A stretch of DNA of 64,000 bases from Halobaculum magnesiiphilum. GTDB taxonomy: Archaea > Halobacteriota > Halobacteria > Halobacteriales > Haloferacaceae. Positions 43,391-51,778 of the stretch are shown in pieces. Numbering within the stretch: position 1 is the first letter of the stretch; the number at the start of each line of letters is the position of its first letter. The notes under the pieces were generated by a model, which was not told the DNA's origin, did not search any database, and worked only from the letters and a program-made list of their open reading frames with translations. The translations under genes were made by a program, and so were the position numbers. The stretch covers positions 248,001 through 312,000 of the forward strand of contig NZ_CP081958.1 in the NCBI RefSeq assembly GCF_019823105.1. The letters are read 5' to 3'.

Positions 43391-44503
43391 GTGACCGAGA
43401 AACGTGAGTACACGGACGATTACCCCGAGAAGACGCTGTACATCCCCGGGCCGACGGAGGTCCGCGAGGACGTGATCGAGGAGATGGCCCAGCCGATGTT
43501 CGGCCACCGGATGGACCGGATGACGGACCTCTACACGACCATCGTCGAGGACACCAAGGACTTCCTCGGCACCGATAACGAGGTGATGATCCTGACGGCC
43601 TCCGGGACGGAGTTCTGGGAGGCGTCCACCCTGAACCTCGTCGACGAGAACGTCCTCGTGCCGACCTGCGGGAGCTTCAGCGAGCGCCACGCCAATGTCG
43701 CCGAGCGCCTCGGCAAGAACGTCGACCGCTTGGAGTACGAGTGGGGCGAGGCGATCAAGCCGGAGGACATCCGCGAGCACCTCGAAACGAGCGACACGCA
43801 CTACGACGTGGTCGCGACCGTGATGAACGAGAGCTCGACCGGCGTCCGCAACCCGATCGAGGAGATCGGCGACGTGATCGCCGAGTATCCGGACACGTAC
43901 TTCGTCGTCGACGCGGTCTCCGCGCTCGGTGGCGACTACGTCGACATCGACGCCCACGGCATCGACGTGATCTTCGCGTCGACCCAGAAGGCGTTCGCGA
44001 TGCCGCCGGGGCTCGCCGTCTGCGTCGTCAGCGACGAGGCGTACGAGCGCGAGGTCGGGAAGGACTCGGCGTCGTGGTACGGCGGCTTCCAGCGCGCGCT
44101 CGACTACTACGACCGGAAGGGACAGACCCACTCGACGCCCGCGATCCCGGTCATGCTCGCCTACCGCAAGCAGATGAAGAACATGTTGGAGGAGGGCCAC
44201 GAGGGGCGCGACGCCCGCCACCGCGAGATGGCCGAGTACACCCGCGAGTGGGCGTACGACCACTTCGACATGTTCCCCGAGGAGGGGTACGAGTCGCAGA
44301 CGGTCGCATGCATCGAGAACACGCGGGGCATCGACGTGGCGGCGACGATCGAGCAGGTGAGCGAGGAGTACGACATGGCGTTCTCGAACGGCTACGGGTC
44401 GCAGTTGGGCGAGAAGACGTTCCGCATCGGCCACATGGGCGAACACGACGTGGAGTCGATCAAGGAGCTGACCGACGCCATTGAGGACGTGGCCGGGCTG
44501 TAG
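43391..44503 (+). CDS. Class V aminotransferase, alanine-glyoxylate/serine-pyruvate type
   Basis: A 370-residue PLP enzyme. LYIPGPTEVREDVIEEMAQP with the substrate-facing FGHRMDRMTDLY is the AGT family opening; MILTASGTEFWEASTLNL follows. The PLP lysine is Lys200 in FASTQKAFAMPPGLAV, and the aspartate that holds the ring nitrogen is Asp174 in VVDAVSALGGD. Such enzymes transfer the amino group of alanine or serine to glyoxylate. This matches the malate synthase and glycolate oxidase genes nearby. The start is GTG 43391 (VTEKREYTDDYPEK). Confidence 0.9.
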   Translation: MTEKREYTDDYPEKTLYIPGPTEVREDVIEEMAQPMFGHRMDRMTDLYTTIVEDTKDFLGTDNEVMILTASGTEFWEASTLNLVDENVLVPTCGSFSERHANVAERLGKNVDRLEYEWGEAIKPEDIREHLETSDTHYDVVATVMNESSTGVRNPIEEIGDVIAEYPDTYFVVDAVSALGGDYVDIDAHGIDVIFASTQKAFAMPPGLAVCVVSDEAYEREVGKDSASWYGGFQRALDYYDRKGQTHSTPAIPVMLAYRKQMKNMLEEGHEGRDARHREMAEYTREWAYDHFDMFPEEGYESQTVACIENTRGIDVAATIEQVSEEYDMAFSNGYGSQLGEKTFRIGHMGEHDVESIKELTDAIEDVAGL

Positions 44504-44749
44504 TTCGACGCGGGGCTGCGGCTCGTCGGGACGGAAGGTGTCGCCCGGAACACTAACGAGCCGGCGTCATCCCGTGGCGGCGTGCCGCGTCGGCCGGTAA
44601 ACCCTCGTGCCGGGCGTCCGCGATCGCGGCTCGCGGCGGGCCGTGTGTCGCGCGCCCGGGTTCTCCGCACCGTCATCGCACCCTGGCGGGTCTACTGGGG
44701 CGGGGACTGAAGGCGCGCACCTCGGACTAGCGGCCGGCGGTACAAACCG

Positions 44750-45223
44750 CTACCGGAGGAACTTCGAGAGCCGGTCCCTGAGCGAGGAGTCCTCGCCCAA
44801 CTTCAGGTAGAACGCGTCGCCGCCGTCCTCGTAGTAGTTCTCGATGCGGCGGACGACCTGAAAGCCGATGTGTTTGTAGAAGTTCAGCGCCGCCTCGTTC
44901 GTCGTCCGCGCGTGACACGACACCGTGCGGTTCTCCTCGGCGACCTCGGCGACGAGGCGCTCCCCGTACCCCCGTCCCCGGACCCGCGGCGCGACGGCCA
45001 GAAACAGGATGTAGCCGTCGCGGCGCGACGCGGCCAGCCCGACGAGCTCGTCGTCCTCGACGAGCAGGTGGCACTCCGCGCGCTTGTAGGCGTTCATGAA
45101 GAAGTCGCGCCGCTGCTTGAGGACACCCTCGTGCTCGCGGATCTCCTCTTTCAGCGCCCAGGCGGCCTCCGCGTGTTCGGCCTCCCCCGGGGGGTCCATG
45201 CGCTTTTCGACGTTGACGCTCAC
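44750..45223 (-). CDS. GNAT-family N-acetyltransferase
   Basis: A 157-residue GCN5-related acetyltransferase. YILFLAVAPRVRGRGYGERL is the acetyl-CoA pyrophosphate loop (R-x-x-G-x-G), and CHARTTNEAALNFYKHIGFQ is the C-terminal half of the motif A/B region. The start is GTG 45223 (VSVNVEKRMDPPGE): a TATA element lies 26 to 33 bases upstream, so the ATG at 45250 would fall in the promoter. The acceptor (protein N-terminus, lysine, amine or small molecule) is not evident. It converges with the aminotransferase gene; the 246-base gap between them holds nothing I can name. Confidence 0.85.
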   Translation of the reverse strand: MSVNVEKRMDPPGEAEHAEAAWALKEEIREHEGVLKQRRDFFMNAYKRAECHLLVEDDELVGLAASRRDGYILFLAVAPRVRGRGYGERLVAEVAEENRTVSCHARTTNEAALNFYKHIGFQVVRRIENYYEDGGDAFYLKLGEDSSLRDRLSKFLR

Positions 45224-45248
45224 GCGAGAGGTTCTACTGCTGAAGCGC

Positions 45249-45256
45249 ATTTAACT
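45249..45256 (-). promoter_or_regulatory. TATA box for the GNAT gene
   Basis: The minus strand reads GTTAAATG, centred 29 bases upstream of the GTG start at 45223. Its position argues against the ATG at 45250 as the start. Confidence 0.5.
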
Positions 45257-45333
45257 CCACCGTCGGCGGCGCTCTCCGCCGGACGTGCGCTCGTCGTCGC
45301 CGACAGGCCTGCACCCGCTCCGGAAGCAGTACC

Positions 45334-45342
45334 GTTTTTATT
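45334..45342 (+). promoter_or_regulatory. TATA box for the DUF502 gene
   Basis: GTTTTTATT, 24 to 32 bases upstream of the ATG at 45366. It is a strong AT-rich element. Confidence 0.65.
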
Positions 45343-45365
45343 CCCGTCGCTCGACGAGGTGGGTA

Positions 45366-46577
45366 ATGCCGAGTTGGTCTCCCGACCGGCTGAGCGGGTC
45401 GATCGTCGGGCCGGTCCGGAGCGCGTTCGTCACCGGCGTCGCGGTGGTCGTGCCGCTGTTGCTCTCGCTCATCGTCCTCGCGGTCGCCGGCCGCTACGTC
45501 TACCAGTACCTCGACCTGTTCTCGACGCTGGTGCTCGACCTCAGTCCGAGCGCCCGGTACGTCCTCTCCGTGTCCGGGGTCAGGCTCTCGCTCACCAAGG
45601 AGGCGCTGATCGAACTCCTGACGCCGTTGGTGTTGGCGTCGCTGATCGTGACCGTCGGACTGTTCATCAACGCGTCGCGGTTCGGGGCCCTCGCGGTCGA
45701 CTACTTCGACGCCGCGGTCGCGCACGTGCCCGGCATCGGCGCCGTCTACGAGTCGTTCCGACAGATGTCCGACGTGATGATCAACGAGGACGCACAGAAC
45801 TTCCGGGACGTGAAGCTCGTCGAGTTCCCCCACGAGGGGGCGTACACGCTCGGGTTCCTCACGACCGAGACGCCGGACCCCCTCCGCGAGCCCGCCGGAC
45901 ACGACCGGATGTTGACGCTGTTTCTCCCGCTGGCGCCGAATCCGGTGATGGGCGGCCACCTCGTTCACATGCCGGCCGACCGCGTGATGGACGTGGACAT
46001 GACCGTCGAGGAGGGTCTCCGCGCGGTCGTCACGAGCGGCGTGGCGGTGTCGGGCGGGTCGGGCGCGAGCGACGACGGGCTCTCGGCTCGACAGCTCCGA
46101 ACGCTCTCGCGGGTCGAACACGCCGACCAGCGCCTCGACCCCGAGGCTGACTCCCCGGATATCCGGCGCTCCGAACCGGAGGCCGCCGAACGAGCGGACG
46201 AATGGGACCGACAGGTCGACCCCACGCGCTCCGAGACGCCGACCGACGTGGCTCGGCGAACGCGCGCACAGCGGGACCCGATCGAGGGGGACGAGGAGGA
46301 TCTCGACGACCGTCAGCCGTACTCGCTGTACGGGAACTCGGAGGCGACCTCGACGCCGGCTCGCGAGGCCGGCCGCTACGGTGTGGAGTCCGACGGGAAC
46401 GAGGAGGTCCCAGAGCACGACGCCGACAGGCCGTCCGCGGAGCGCGACGGCACCGACTCCCCGCCGGCCGCGGAACAGCGGGGCGGCGAGGGAACGGCTG
46501 CTCGGGCGGACGGGGACGAGGAACTGGATGACGACCGCGCCCGCGACGACGGCGATCATGATCGAGGCGACGAGTAG
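45366..46577 (+). CDS. DUF502 family membrane protein
   Basis: A 403-residue protein. Residues 15-115 hold two membrane segments: VRSAFVTGVAVVVPLLLSLI and LTPLVLASLIVTVGLFINAS. Then VAHVPGIGAVYESFRQMSD and the beta-rich PNPVMGGHLVHMPADRVMDV are the DUF502 signature; IGxIYxxxK-like motifs are typical. The last 170 residues are an acidic, low-complexity tail rich in Asp, Glu and Arg with no predicted fold. The family is widespread in bacteria and archaea and has no assigned function. It is directly followed by archease, 36 bases away, and may be co-transcribed with it. Confidence 0.85.
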   Translation: MPSWSPDRLSGSIVGPVRSAFVTGVAVVVPLLLSLIVLAVAGRYVYQYLDLFSTLVLDLSPSARYVLSVSGVRLSLTKEALIELLTPLVLASLIVTVGLFINASRFGALAVDYFDAAVAHVPGIGAVYESFRQMSDVMINEDAQNFRDVKLVEFPHEGAYTLGFLTTETPDPLREPAGHDRMLTLFLPLAPNPVMGGHLVHMPADRVMDVDMTVEEGLRAVVTSGVAVSGGSGASDDGLSARQLRTLSRVEHADQRLDPEADSPDIRRSEPEAAERADEWDRQVDPTRSETPTDVARRTRAQRDPIEGDEEDLDDRQPYSLYGNSEATSTPAREAGRYGVESDGNEEVPEHDADRPSAERDGTDSPPAAEQRGGEGTAARADGDEELDDDRARDDGDHDRGDE

Positions 46578-46613
46578 GTTAACAGCCGGCGGCGCGAACC
46601 CGATATCGAACCC

Positions 46614-47138
46614 GTGAGCGACGACCCCGATCGACCCCTCGACGCTGAGGACGACCCGGACGATCCCGCCGCCGACGACGATACTACCGCCACTGCCGAC
46701 CACGACGCCGGCGCCGCTGACGCGCGTGGCCGATTCGAACTCCGCGAGCACACCGCCGACGTGGCCGTCGCGGCGACCGCGGACTCGCTGGGCGGGGTGT
46801 TCGCCGCCGTGGCGGAGGGGCTGACCGCGGCGATGTGCGACTCGGCCCCCGCGACCGGCGACCGGTTCACGTTTCGCGTCCGGTCGGAGTCGCCGGAGGC
46901 GGCGCTGTTCGACTACCTCGACGAGTGCATCTACGAGCGGGACGTGCGCGGCGTCTTGCCGGTCGATCACCGGGCGACCGTCCGCGGCGAGGGGGACGAG
47001 TGGGTCGTCGAAGCGAGCGCGCGGGGCGTCCCGCTCTCGGCCGTCACCGCGCGCGACGTGAAGGCGGTGACGTACTCGGAGATGGAACTGGCGGGGACTG
47101 CGGACGGGTGGCGCGCGTACGTGGTCTTCGACGTCTGA
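46614..47138 (+). CDS. Archease
   Basis: A 174-residue protein beginning at GTG 46614, with an acidic 40-residue extension before the core. RFELREHTADVAVAATADSL gives the conserved His-Thr-Ala-Asp, ALFDYLDECIYERDVRGVLP is the second segment, and GVPLSAVTARDVKAVTYSEM ends with the family's K-A-V-T-Y motif. Archease activates the RNA ligase RtcB by helping guanylylation and turnover. RtcB lies about 1.3 kb downstream on the same strand, with one membrane-protein gene between them. The call is secure by motif and context. Confidence 0.93.
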   Translation: MSDDPDRPLDAEDDPDDPAADDDTTATADHDAGAADARGRFELREHTADVAVAATADSLGGVFAAVAEGLTAAMCDSAPATGDRFTFRVRSESPEAALFDYLDECIYERDVRGVLPVDHRATVRGEGDEWVVEASARGVPLSAVTARDVKAVTYSEMELAGTADGWRAYVVFDV

Positions 47139-47234
47139 GCGTCGACTTCGTGATCGACAGCGAACAGCCGACTTCGGAGCAGTCCATGTGAATCGGTCGC
47201 AGGACTTACCATCGCAGCGCCCGGACTGCGAACG

Positions 47235-48440
47235 ATGCGACCGCGTTCCCGACACGTCGTCGCCGCGTCCGCCGCGAAGGTCGGCGCGCTCGCCGCGTTT
47301 GTCGCGGCCGCGTCGGGTGTCGCCGCCGCACACGTGGAGTACGTGACCGACGCCGAGAACGGCGACCCGATCGCGTTCCTCACGTCGGCGTTGTCCGACC
47401 CGGTCGTCGTGCTGGCGCTCGGCGCCGGCGGCGTCGCCGTCGTCGGGACCATGGCGGGGTATCTCCGCGTTCAGCCCCTCCGGGCCGACGTGGCCGCGAT
47501 CCGGCGCGCGCTCGTCGACTACGCCGATCTGCTCCCTTGGCTGCTCCGACTCAGTATCGGGTTGCCGATGGTCGGCGCCGGCTTCGCGGGCTACCTGTTC
47601 ACGCCGCTTGTCACGGCGGCCGACACCGCGGTTCCGGTCCGCCTGTTCGGCGTCGCCGTCGGCTTCGCGCTGCTGTTCGGGCTCGCGACGAGATTCGTCG
47701 CCGGAGTCGCGCTGGCGTCGTATTTGGTGTTGCTTCCGGTACACCCCTCGCTGTTCTTCGCCTTCGAGTACGTCGCCGGCCTCCTCGCGATCGGTATCGT
47801 CGGCGGCGGGCGCCCGAGCGCCGACCACGTCATCGCGCGACTGGCCGCGAACGACGAGACGGTGTACTCCCGGTTCGATCCGTTCTACCGCCGGATCGCT
47901 GTCCCCGCGGGAGAGGCCCTCGACCCGTACCGACGGTACGTGCCGACGGTCGTCCGGATCGGGATGGGTATCGTCTTCGCGTACCTCGCGCTCGCCGAGA
48001 AGCTCCTCGCGCCGAACCAGGCGCTCGCGGTCGTCGAACAGTACGGGCTCTCGACGCTGTTACCCGTGCCTCCGGAGCTGTGGGTGCTCGGTGCCGCCGT
48101 CACGGAACTGTTCCTCGGAGTCCTGCTCGTGGCAGGGCTCTTCACGCGGGCCGCGTCGACCGCGGCGTTCGTCGTGTTCACCACCACACTGTTCGGACTC
48201 GCGGACGACCCGGTACTCGCGCACATCTCGTTGTTCGGCCTGGTGTCGGTACTGCTCGTCACCGGGGCCGGGCCGTTCTCCGCCGACCTGGCTGTTTTCC
48301 GGTCGCCGAACGAGCGGGGCGCTCCCGAGATGGGCCCGGACGCGGTTCGCGCCGCCGCGTCCGAGCCGTCGGAGGCGTCCGGGACGACACGATCCGTCGA
48401 GCGGTCGGCCGACCGAAACCCGAATGACGCCGACCGGTAG
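47235..48440 (+). CDS. DoxX-family membrane protein
   Basis: A 401-residue protein with about eight to nine membrane segments. It appears to hold two DoxX/DoxD-like four-helix units: one around LLPWLLRLSIGLPMVGAGFA and one around TVVRIGMGIVFAYLALAEKL, each followed by a helix ending in a GLFTR- or GLATR-like turn (GLATRFVAGVALASYLVLLP; AGLFTRAASTAAFVVFTTTL). DoxX proteins are quinone-linked or chaperone-like membrane subunits with unclear roles. The last 70 residues are polar. The start, ATG 47235, has a weak TATA-like ACTTACC about 28 bases upstream. It separates archease from rtcB. Confidence 0.8.
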   Translation: MRPRSRHVVAASAAKVGALAAFVAAASGVAAAHVEYVTDAENGDPIAFLTSALSDPVVVLALGAGGVAVVGTMAGYLRVQPLRADVAAIRRALVDYADLLPWLLRLSIGLPMVGAGFAGYLFTPLVTAADTAVPVRLFGVAVGFALLFGLATRFVAGVALASYLVLLPVHPSLFFAFEYVAGLLAIGIVGGGRPSADHVIARLAANDETVYSRFDPFYRRIAVPAGEALDPYRRYVPTVVRIGMGIVFAYLALAEKLLAPNQALAVVEQYGLSTLLPVPPELWVLGAAVTELFLGVLLVAGLFTRAASTAAFVVFTTTLFGLADDPVLAHISLFGLVSVLLVTGAGPFSADLAVFRSPNERGAPEMGPDAVRAAASEPSEASGTTRSVERSADRNPNDADR

Positions 48441-48475
48441 TAACGCTATTCCGTCCGCCAGCGGGAGAGACGTAC

Positions 48476-49993
48476 ATGACCGACACGCCCGAAACCCGCG
48501 AGTACGACGGGGTCGAACTCCGGAAGGTCCGCGAGTTCGTCTGGGAGATCCCGCAGGAGGGCGAGATGAACGCCCCCGCGCGCGTCCTCGCGAGCGACCC
48601 GCTCCTCGAACAGATCGCCGACGACAAGACGCTCCAGCAGCTCCGCAACGCGACACATCTGCCGGGGATCACGACCTACGCCGCGTGCATGCCCGACGGC
48701 CACCAGGGGTACGGGTTCCCCGTCGGCGGCGTCGGCGCGACGGACGCGACCGACGGCTGTATTTCCCCCGGTGCGGTCGGCTACGACATCAACTGCGGCG
48801 TCCGGATGGTCCGGACGAACCTCACCTACGAGGACGTGCAGGGCAAGGAGGAGGAGCTCGTCGAGAGCCTCTTCGCGAACGTCCCCTCGGGCCTCGGCGG
48901 CGGCGGGATCGTCGAGGGCGACGTCGACACCGTGGAGGCGGTGCTCGAACGCGGGATGGAGTGGGCACTGGCAGAAGGGTACGCGACCGAGGACGACCTC
49001 GCCCACTGCGAGGACCAGGGGCGCCGGCCCGACGCGCGCCCGGAGTTCGTTTCCCAGAAGGCGAAGGACCGCGGCCGCAATCAGCTCGGCAGCCTCGGCT
49101 CGGGGAACCACTTCCTCGAGGTCCAGCGCGTGACCGATGTGTTCGACGGGGCGGTCGCCGATTCCTTCGGTATGAAGGAGGATCAGATCGTCGTCCTGAT
49201 CCACTGTGGCTCGCGCGGACTCGGCCACCAGGTGTGTACGGACTACCTTCGGAAGATCGAGAAGCGCCACGGCGACCTGCTCGACCGGCTGCCCGACAAG
49301 GAACTGGCGGCCGCGCCCGCCGGCTCGGAGCTGGCCGACGAGTACTACGGCGCGATGTGCGCGGCGATCAACTTCGCGTGGGTGAACCGGCAGCTCATCA
49401 CCCATCGGACGCGCCGCGTGTTCGAGCGCGTGTTCCGCGCGGACGCCGACGAACTCGGAATGGAACTACTGTACGACGTGGCGCACAACATCGCCAAGAA
49501 GGAAGTCCACGAGGTCGGCGTCGACGACGACGGCACCGCCGTACCGACGGAGGACGCCGTCGCTCACGAGGAACGCGAGCTGTACGTCCACCGCAAGGGC
49601 GCGACGCGCGCGTTCCCGGCCGGCCGCGAGGAGGTGCCGGCCGCCTACCGCGACGTGGGACAGCCGGTGATCATCCCCGGGAGCATGGGCGCCGGCAGCT
49701 ACGTGCTCGTCGGCGGCAACGAGTCGCTCGCGCAGACCTTCGGCTCGACGGCCCACGGCGCCGGCCGCGTGATGAGCCGAACCGCCGCCAAGCAGGAGTA
49801 CTGGGGTGAGACCGTCCAGGACGAGCTCCGCGACCAGGACCACATCTACGTGAAGGCCCAGTCGGGCGCCACCGTCGCCGAGGAGGCGCCCGGCGTGTAC
49901 AAGGACGTCGACGAGGTCGTCCGCGTGAGCGACGCGCTCGGCATCGGAGACAAGGTCGCCCGGACGTTCCCCGTCTGCAACATCAAGGGGTAG
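48476..49993 (+). CDS. rtcB: RNA-splicing ligase RtcB
   Basis: A 505-residue ligase without an intein. The metal/nucleotide residues are in GYDINCGVRMVRTNL (Cys107), SLGSGNHFLEVQRVTDV and IHCGSRGLGHQVCTDY. PGSMGAGSYVLVGG and STAHGAGRVMSRTAAKQ provide the GTP-binding loop and the guanylylated histidine (His427), and the protein ends with VCNIKG. It joins 2',3'-cyclic phosphate and 5'-OH RNA ends in tRNA splicing. Archease is encoded about 1.3 kb upstream. The start is taken at ATG 48476, about 35 bases after the DoxX-like gene. Confidence 0.96.
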   Translation: MTDTPETREYDGVELRKVREFVWEIPQEGEMNAPARVLASDPLLEQIADDKTLQQLRNATHLPGITTYAACMPDGHQGYGFPVGGVGATDATDGCISPGAVGYDINCGVRMVRTNLTYEDVQGKEEELVESLFANVPSGLGGGGIVEGDVDTVEAVLERGMEWALAEGYATEDDLAHCEDQGRRPDARPEFVSQKAKDRGRNQLGSLGSGNHFLEVQRVTDVFDGAVADSFGMKEDQIVVLIHCGSRGLGHQVCTDYLRKIEKRHGDLLDRLPDKELAAAPAGSELADEYYGAMCAAINFAWVNRQLITHRTRRVFERVFRADADELGMELLYDVAHNIAKKEVHEVGVDDDGTAVPTEDAVAHEERELYVHRKGATRAFPAGREEVPAAYRDVGQPVIIPGSMGAGSYVLVGGNESLAQTFGSTAHGAGRVMSRTAAKQEYWGETVQDELRDQDHIYVKAQSGATVAEEAPGVYKDVDEVVRVSDALGIGDKVARTFPVCNIKG

Positions 49994-50182
49994 CGGCACG
50001 GCTCCGTTGGGGGTGGGCTGACAGGCGACGCCCCGCAGCGACCACGGCACGCGGCGTCGCACACCCGCGCTCGCGCCGTGGTGACCGTCACGTCACGGCG
50101 GCGATGGTCCCGGGTTCGTATTTCAACGTTCGGGCGTGGAGCGGCCGCATTCGCGCGGGTGGATCCTCCGATAGCGCGGGGA

Positions 50183-50599
50183 TCAGTCGAAGCCGTCGGT
50201 CGGACCGGAGGGACTGTCGGGTCCGGTCGGCCCGCGCGGCGAGTTCGGCCCGCTCCTCTCCGCGAGCTCGACGCGCTCGCCGTCGGTGTCGGCGTGTCGC
50301 GGATCGATCTCTCGGCCGTCTTCGAACTTCACGAACGAGAGGTAGAACCGTTCCCCGCACCCCTCGGCGTCCGAAGCACCCGATACGTCCGTGGCGTTCC
50401 CACCGTCCGTCGGCGGCGACTCGCCGCAGACGAGCGCGACGCCGTCGGCGGCGCCGTCCTCGAACTCCTCGTCGGGGGCGACGTACTCCCAGCCCTCGAA
50501 CGGGTACGGCGTGACGGCCTTGTCCGAGAGGTAGCCCTCACGCTCCAGTTCGACGAGCGTGCCGCAGTGAGGACAGTAGTAGGTGACCGGATAGCTCAT
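50183..50599 (-). CDS. Zinc-ribbon-like small protein
   Basis: A 138-residue protein with a CPHC pair at residues 9-12 (VTYYCPHCGTLVELEREGYL) and further cysteines in LVCGES and EGCGERFY, forming a potential zinc ribbon. Between these is GWEYVAPDEEFEDG. The C-terminal 30 residues are polar and Pro/Gly-rich. It may be a haloarchaeal zinc-finger protein of unknown function. The ATG at 50599 is used, since the extra 53 residues in the longer frame are Arg/Pro-rich and lack conserved character. Confidence 0.65.
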   Translation of the reverse strand: MSYPVTYYCPHCGTLVELEREGYLSDKAVTPYPFEGWEYVAPDEEFEDGAADGVALVCGESPPTDGGNATDVSGASDAEGCGERFYLSFVKFEDGREIDPRHADTDGERVELAERSGPNSPRGPTGPDSPSGPTDGFD

Positions 50600-50700
50600 G
50601 GGAGCGAGGAGGGGGCGGCGGGACTTGTCTTCGTCGGCGGGAACACTCCGCGGCTTCCGGAACGCGGATTTCAAGCCCCCCGGCCACGAGTCGGAACACG

Positions 50701-51093
50701 ATGACACCCGAGGAGACGGTTCGGGCGTACTACGACGCCCTCCGCGCGGGCGAGGCACTCGCGCCGTTTTTCGTCGAGTCGCCGGCGACGGTGAAGGTGG
50801 GGATCAGCGAACGCCTCGTGGGCTACGCAGAGATCGCGAAGGGGCTCCGCGAGCAGTCCCGGACGACGGAGGACTGGACCGTCGAGAGTCACGACCTCGA
50901 TATCGTCGAGCGCGACGCGGCTGCCGCCGTCAGCGACGCGGTGTCGCTGTCGTGGTACGACGCCGAGGCGTTCGCCGAGCGCTCGTTCGAGACGCGCTGG
51001 AGCGGGACGCTCGTTCCGACCGACGACGGGTGGGCGTTCGCGGGACTGCACGTCTCGGCCCCGACCGACCTCGATTCGGGTGTCGATCGCTGA
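50701..51093 (+). CDS. SnoaL/NTF2-like fold protein (second copy type)
   Basis: A 130-residue protein with the NTF2-like helix-strand layout: TPEETVRAYYDALRAGEALA, then VGYAEIAKGLREQSRTTEDW, and beta strands ending in WSGTLVPTDDGWAFAGLHVS. It is similar in fold to the protein at 3418-3789 but not in sequence. DUF4440/SnoaL_3-like proteins of this size are often ketosteroid-isomerase-like or of unknown use. The TGA overlaps the ATG of the next gene (TGATG), so the two are coupled. Confidence 0.7.
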   Translation: MTPEETVRAYYDALRAGEALAPFFVESPATVKVGISERLVGYAEIAKGLREQSRTTEDWTVESHDLDIVERDAAAAVSDAVSLSWYDAEAFAERSFETRWSGTLVPTDDGWAFAGLHVSAPTDLDSGVDR

Positions 51094-51314
51094 TGGTTGG
51101 CCCGAGCATCACCAAGGAGAAGCGCGACGCGACGAACCGACGGCTCAAGGTCGGGTTGGTCCTCCTGATCGGCGTCTCCGGCGGGCTCGTGTCGCTGCAG
51201 GCGGACCCGACGCCGGAACAGATAGCCGCCGCCGTCGCCGTCTCGCTCGTCATCGGCGCCGCGTTGACGTGGTTCGTCGTGCGGACGCTGGAGGAGTTCT
51301 CGCCGAAGCGGTAG
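51093..51314 (+). CDS. Small two-helix membrane protein
   Basis: A 73-residue protein coupled to the NTF2-like gene (TGATG overlap). A short basic N-terminus (SITKEKRDATNRRLK) precedes two membrane segments: VGLVLLIGVSGGLVSLQADP and IAAAVAVSLVIGAALTWFVV. The C-terminus is RTLEEFSPKR. No domain can be assigned. Confidence 0.65.
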   Translation: MVGPSITKEKRDATNRRLKVGLVLLIGVSGGLVSLQADPTPEQIAAAVAVSLVIGAALTWFVVRTLEEFSPKR

Positions 51315-51376
51315 GGATCCGCGAGCAGGGTGGCGAGCGGGCGAAGAACCATGTCGTCCCGCATCCACCACGGAAT

Positions 51377-51751
51377 ATGGCCGAGGACATCTCGCTCGAC
51401 GGGCGGACGCTCGTCGGCGTCGCGAACGACGAGGACGGCGAGGTCGGCACGAAAACCCGTTTCAGGTTCGAGCAGACGGGCGACCGGATCCACGCGGCGT
51501 ACGCCGGCGGCGACATCGCTGAAGGTCACCTCCTCGGGACGTTCGACGGGAGGAAGTGGGAGATCCGCTACACACAGATCAACGTCGACGGCGACACCGC
51601 GTCCGGACGCTCGGTCGGCACCGTCGAGGAACTCGCGGACGGTCGCGTGCGGGTCGAGGACGAGTGGGAGTGGGAGTCGAAGGCGGGCGCCGGGGAGTCG
51701 GTGCTCGAAGAAGACGAGGAAATAGACGAGATCGACGAGATCGACAAGTGA
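51377..51751 (+). CDS. Small beta-barrel protein of the family often mislabelled N-acetylglutamate synthase
   Basis: A 124-residue protein from ATG 51377. Alternating strands FRFEQTGDRIHAAYAGGDIA, EGHLLGTFDGRKWEIRYTQI and RVRVEDEWEWESKAGAGESV match a small bacterial and archaeal family annotated in databases as n-acetylglutamate synthase, although it has no GNAT fold. The repeated G-x-Y-x-G-G and W-E-W patterns suggest a calycin-like barrel. The C-terminus is a run of acidic residues (EEDEEIDEIDEIDK). The function is unknown; do not transfer the arginine-pathway name. Confidence 0.65.
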   Translation: MAEDISLDGRTLVGVANDEDGEVGTKTRFRFEQTGDRIHAAYAGGDIAEGHLLGTFDGRKWEIRYTQINVDGDTASGRSVGTVEELADGRVRVEDEWEWESKAGAGESVLEEDEEIDEIDEIDK

Positions 51752-51778
51752 ACCGGGCGCCGCGGACCGCCGGACGGG

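Noticed and set aside
44504-44749. Possible RNase P RNA or other structured RNA in the 246-base convergent gap
   Set aside because: No GAGGAAAGTCC-type or ACAGNAA-type core, no long closing helix and no suitable TATA element; only short GC-rich stems typical of background.
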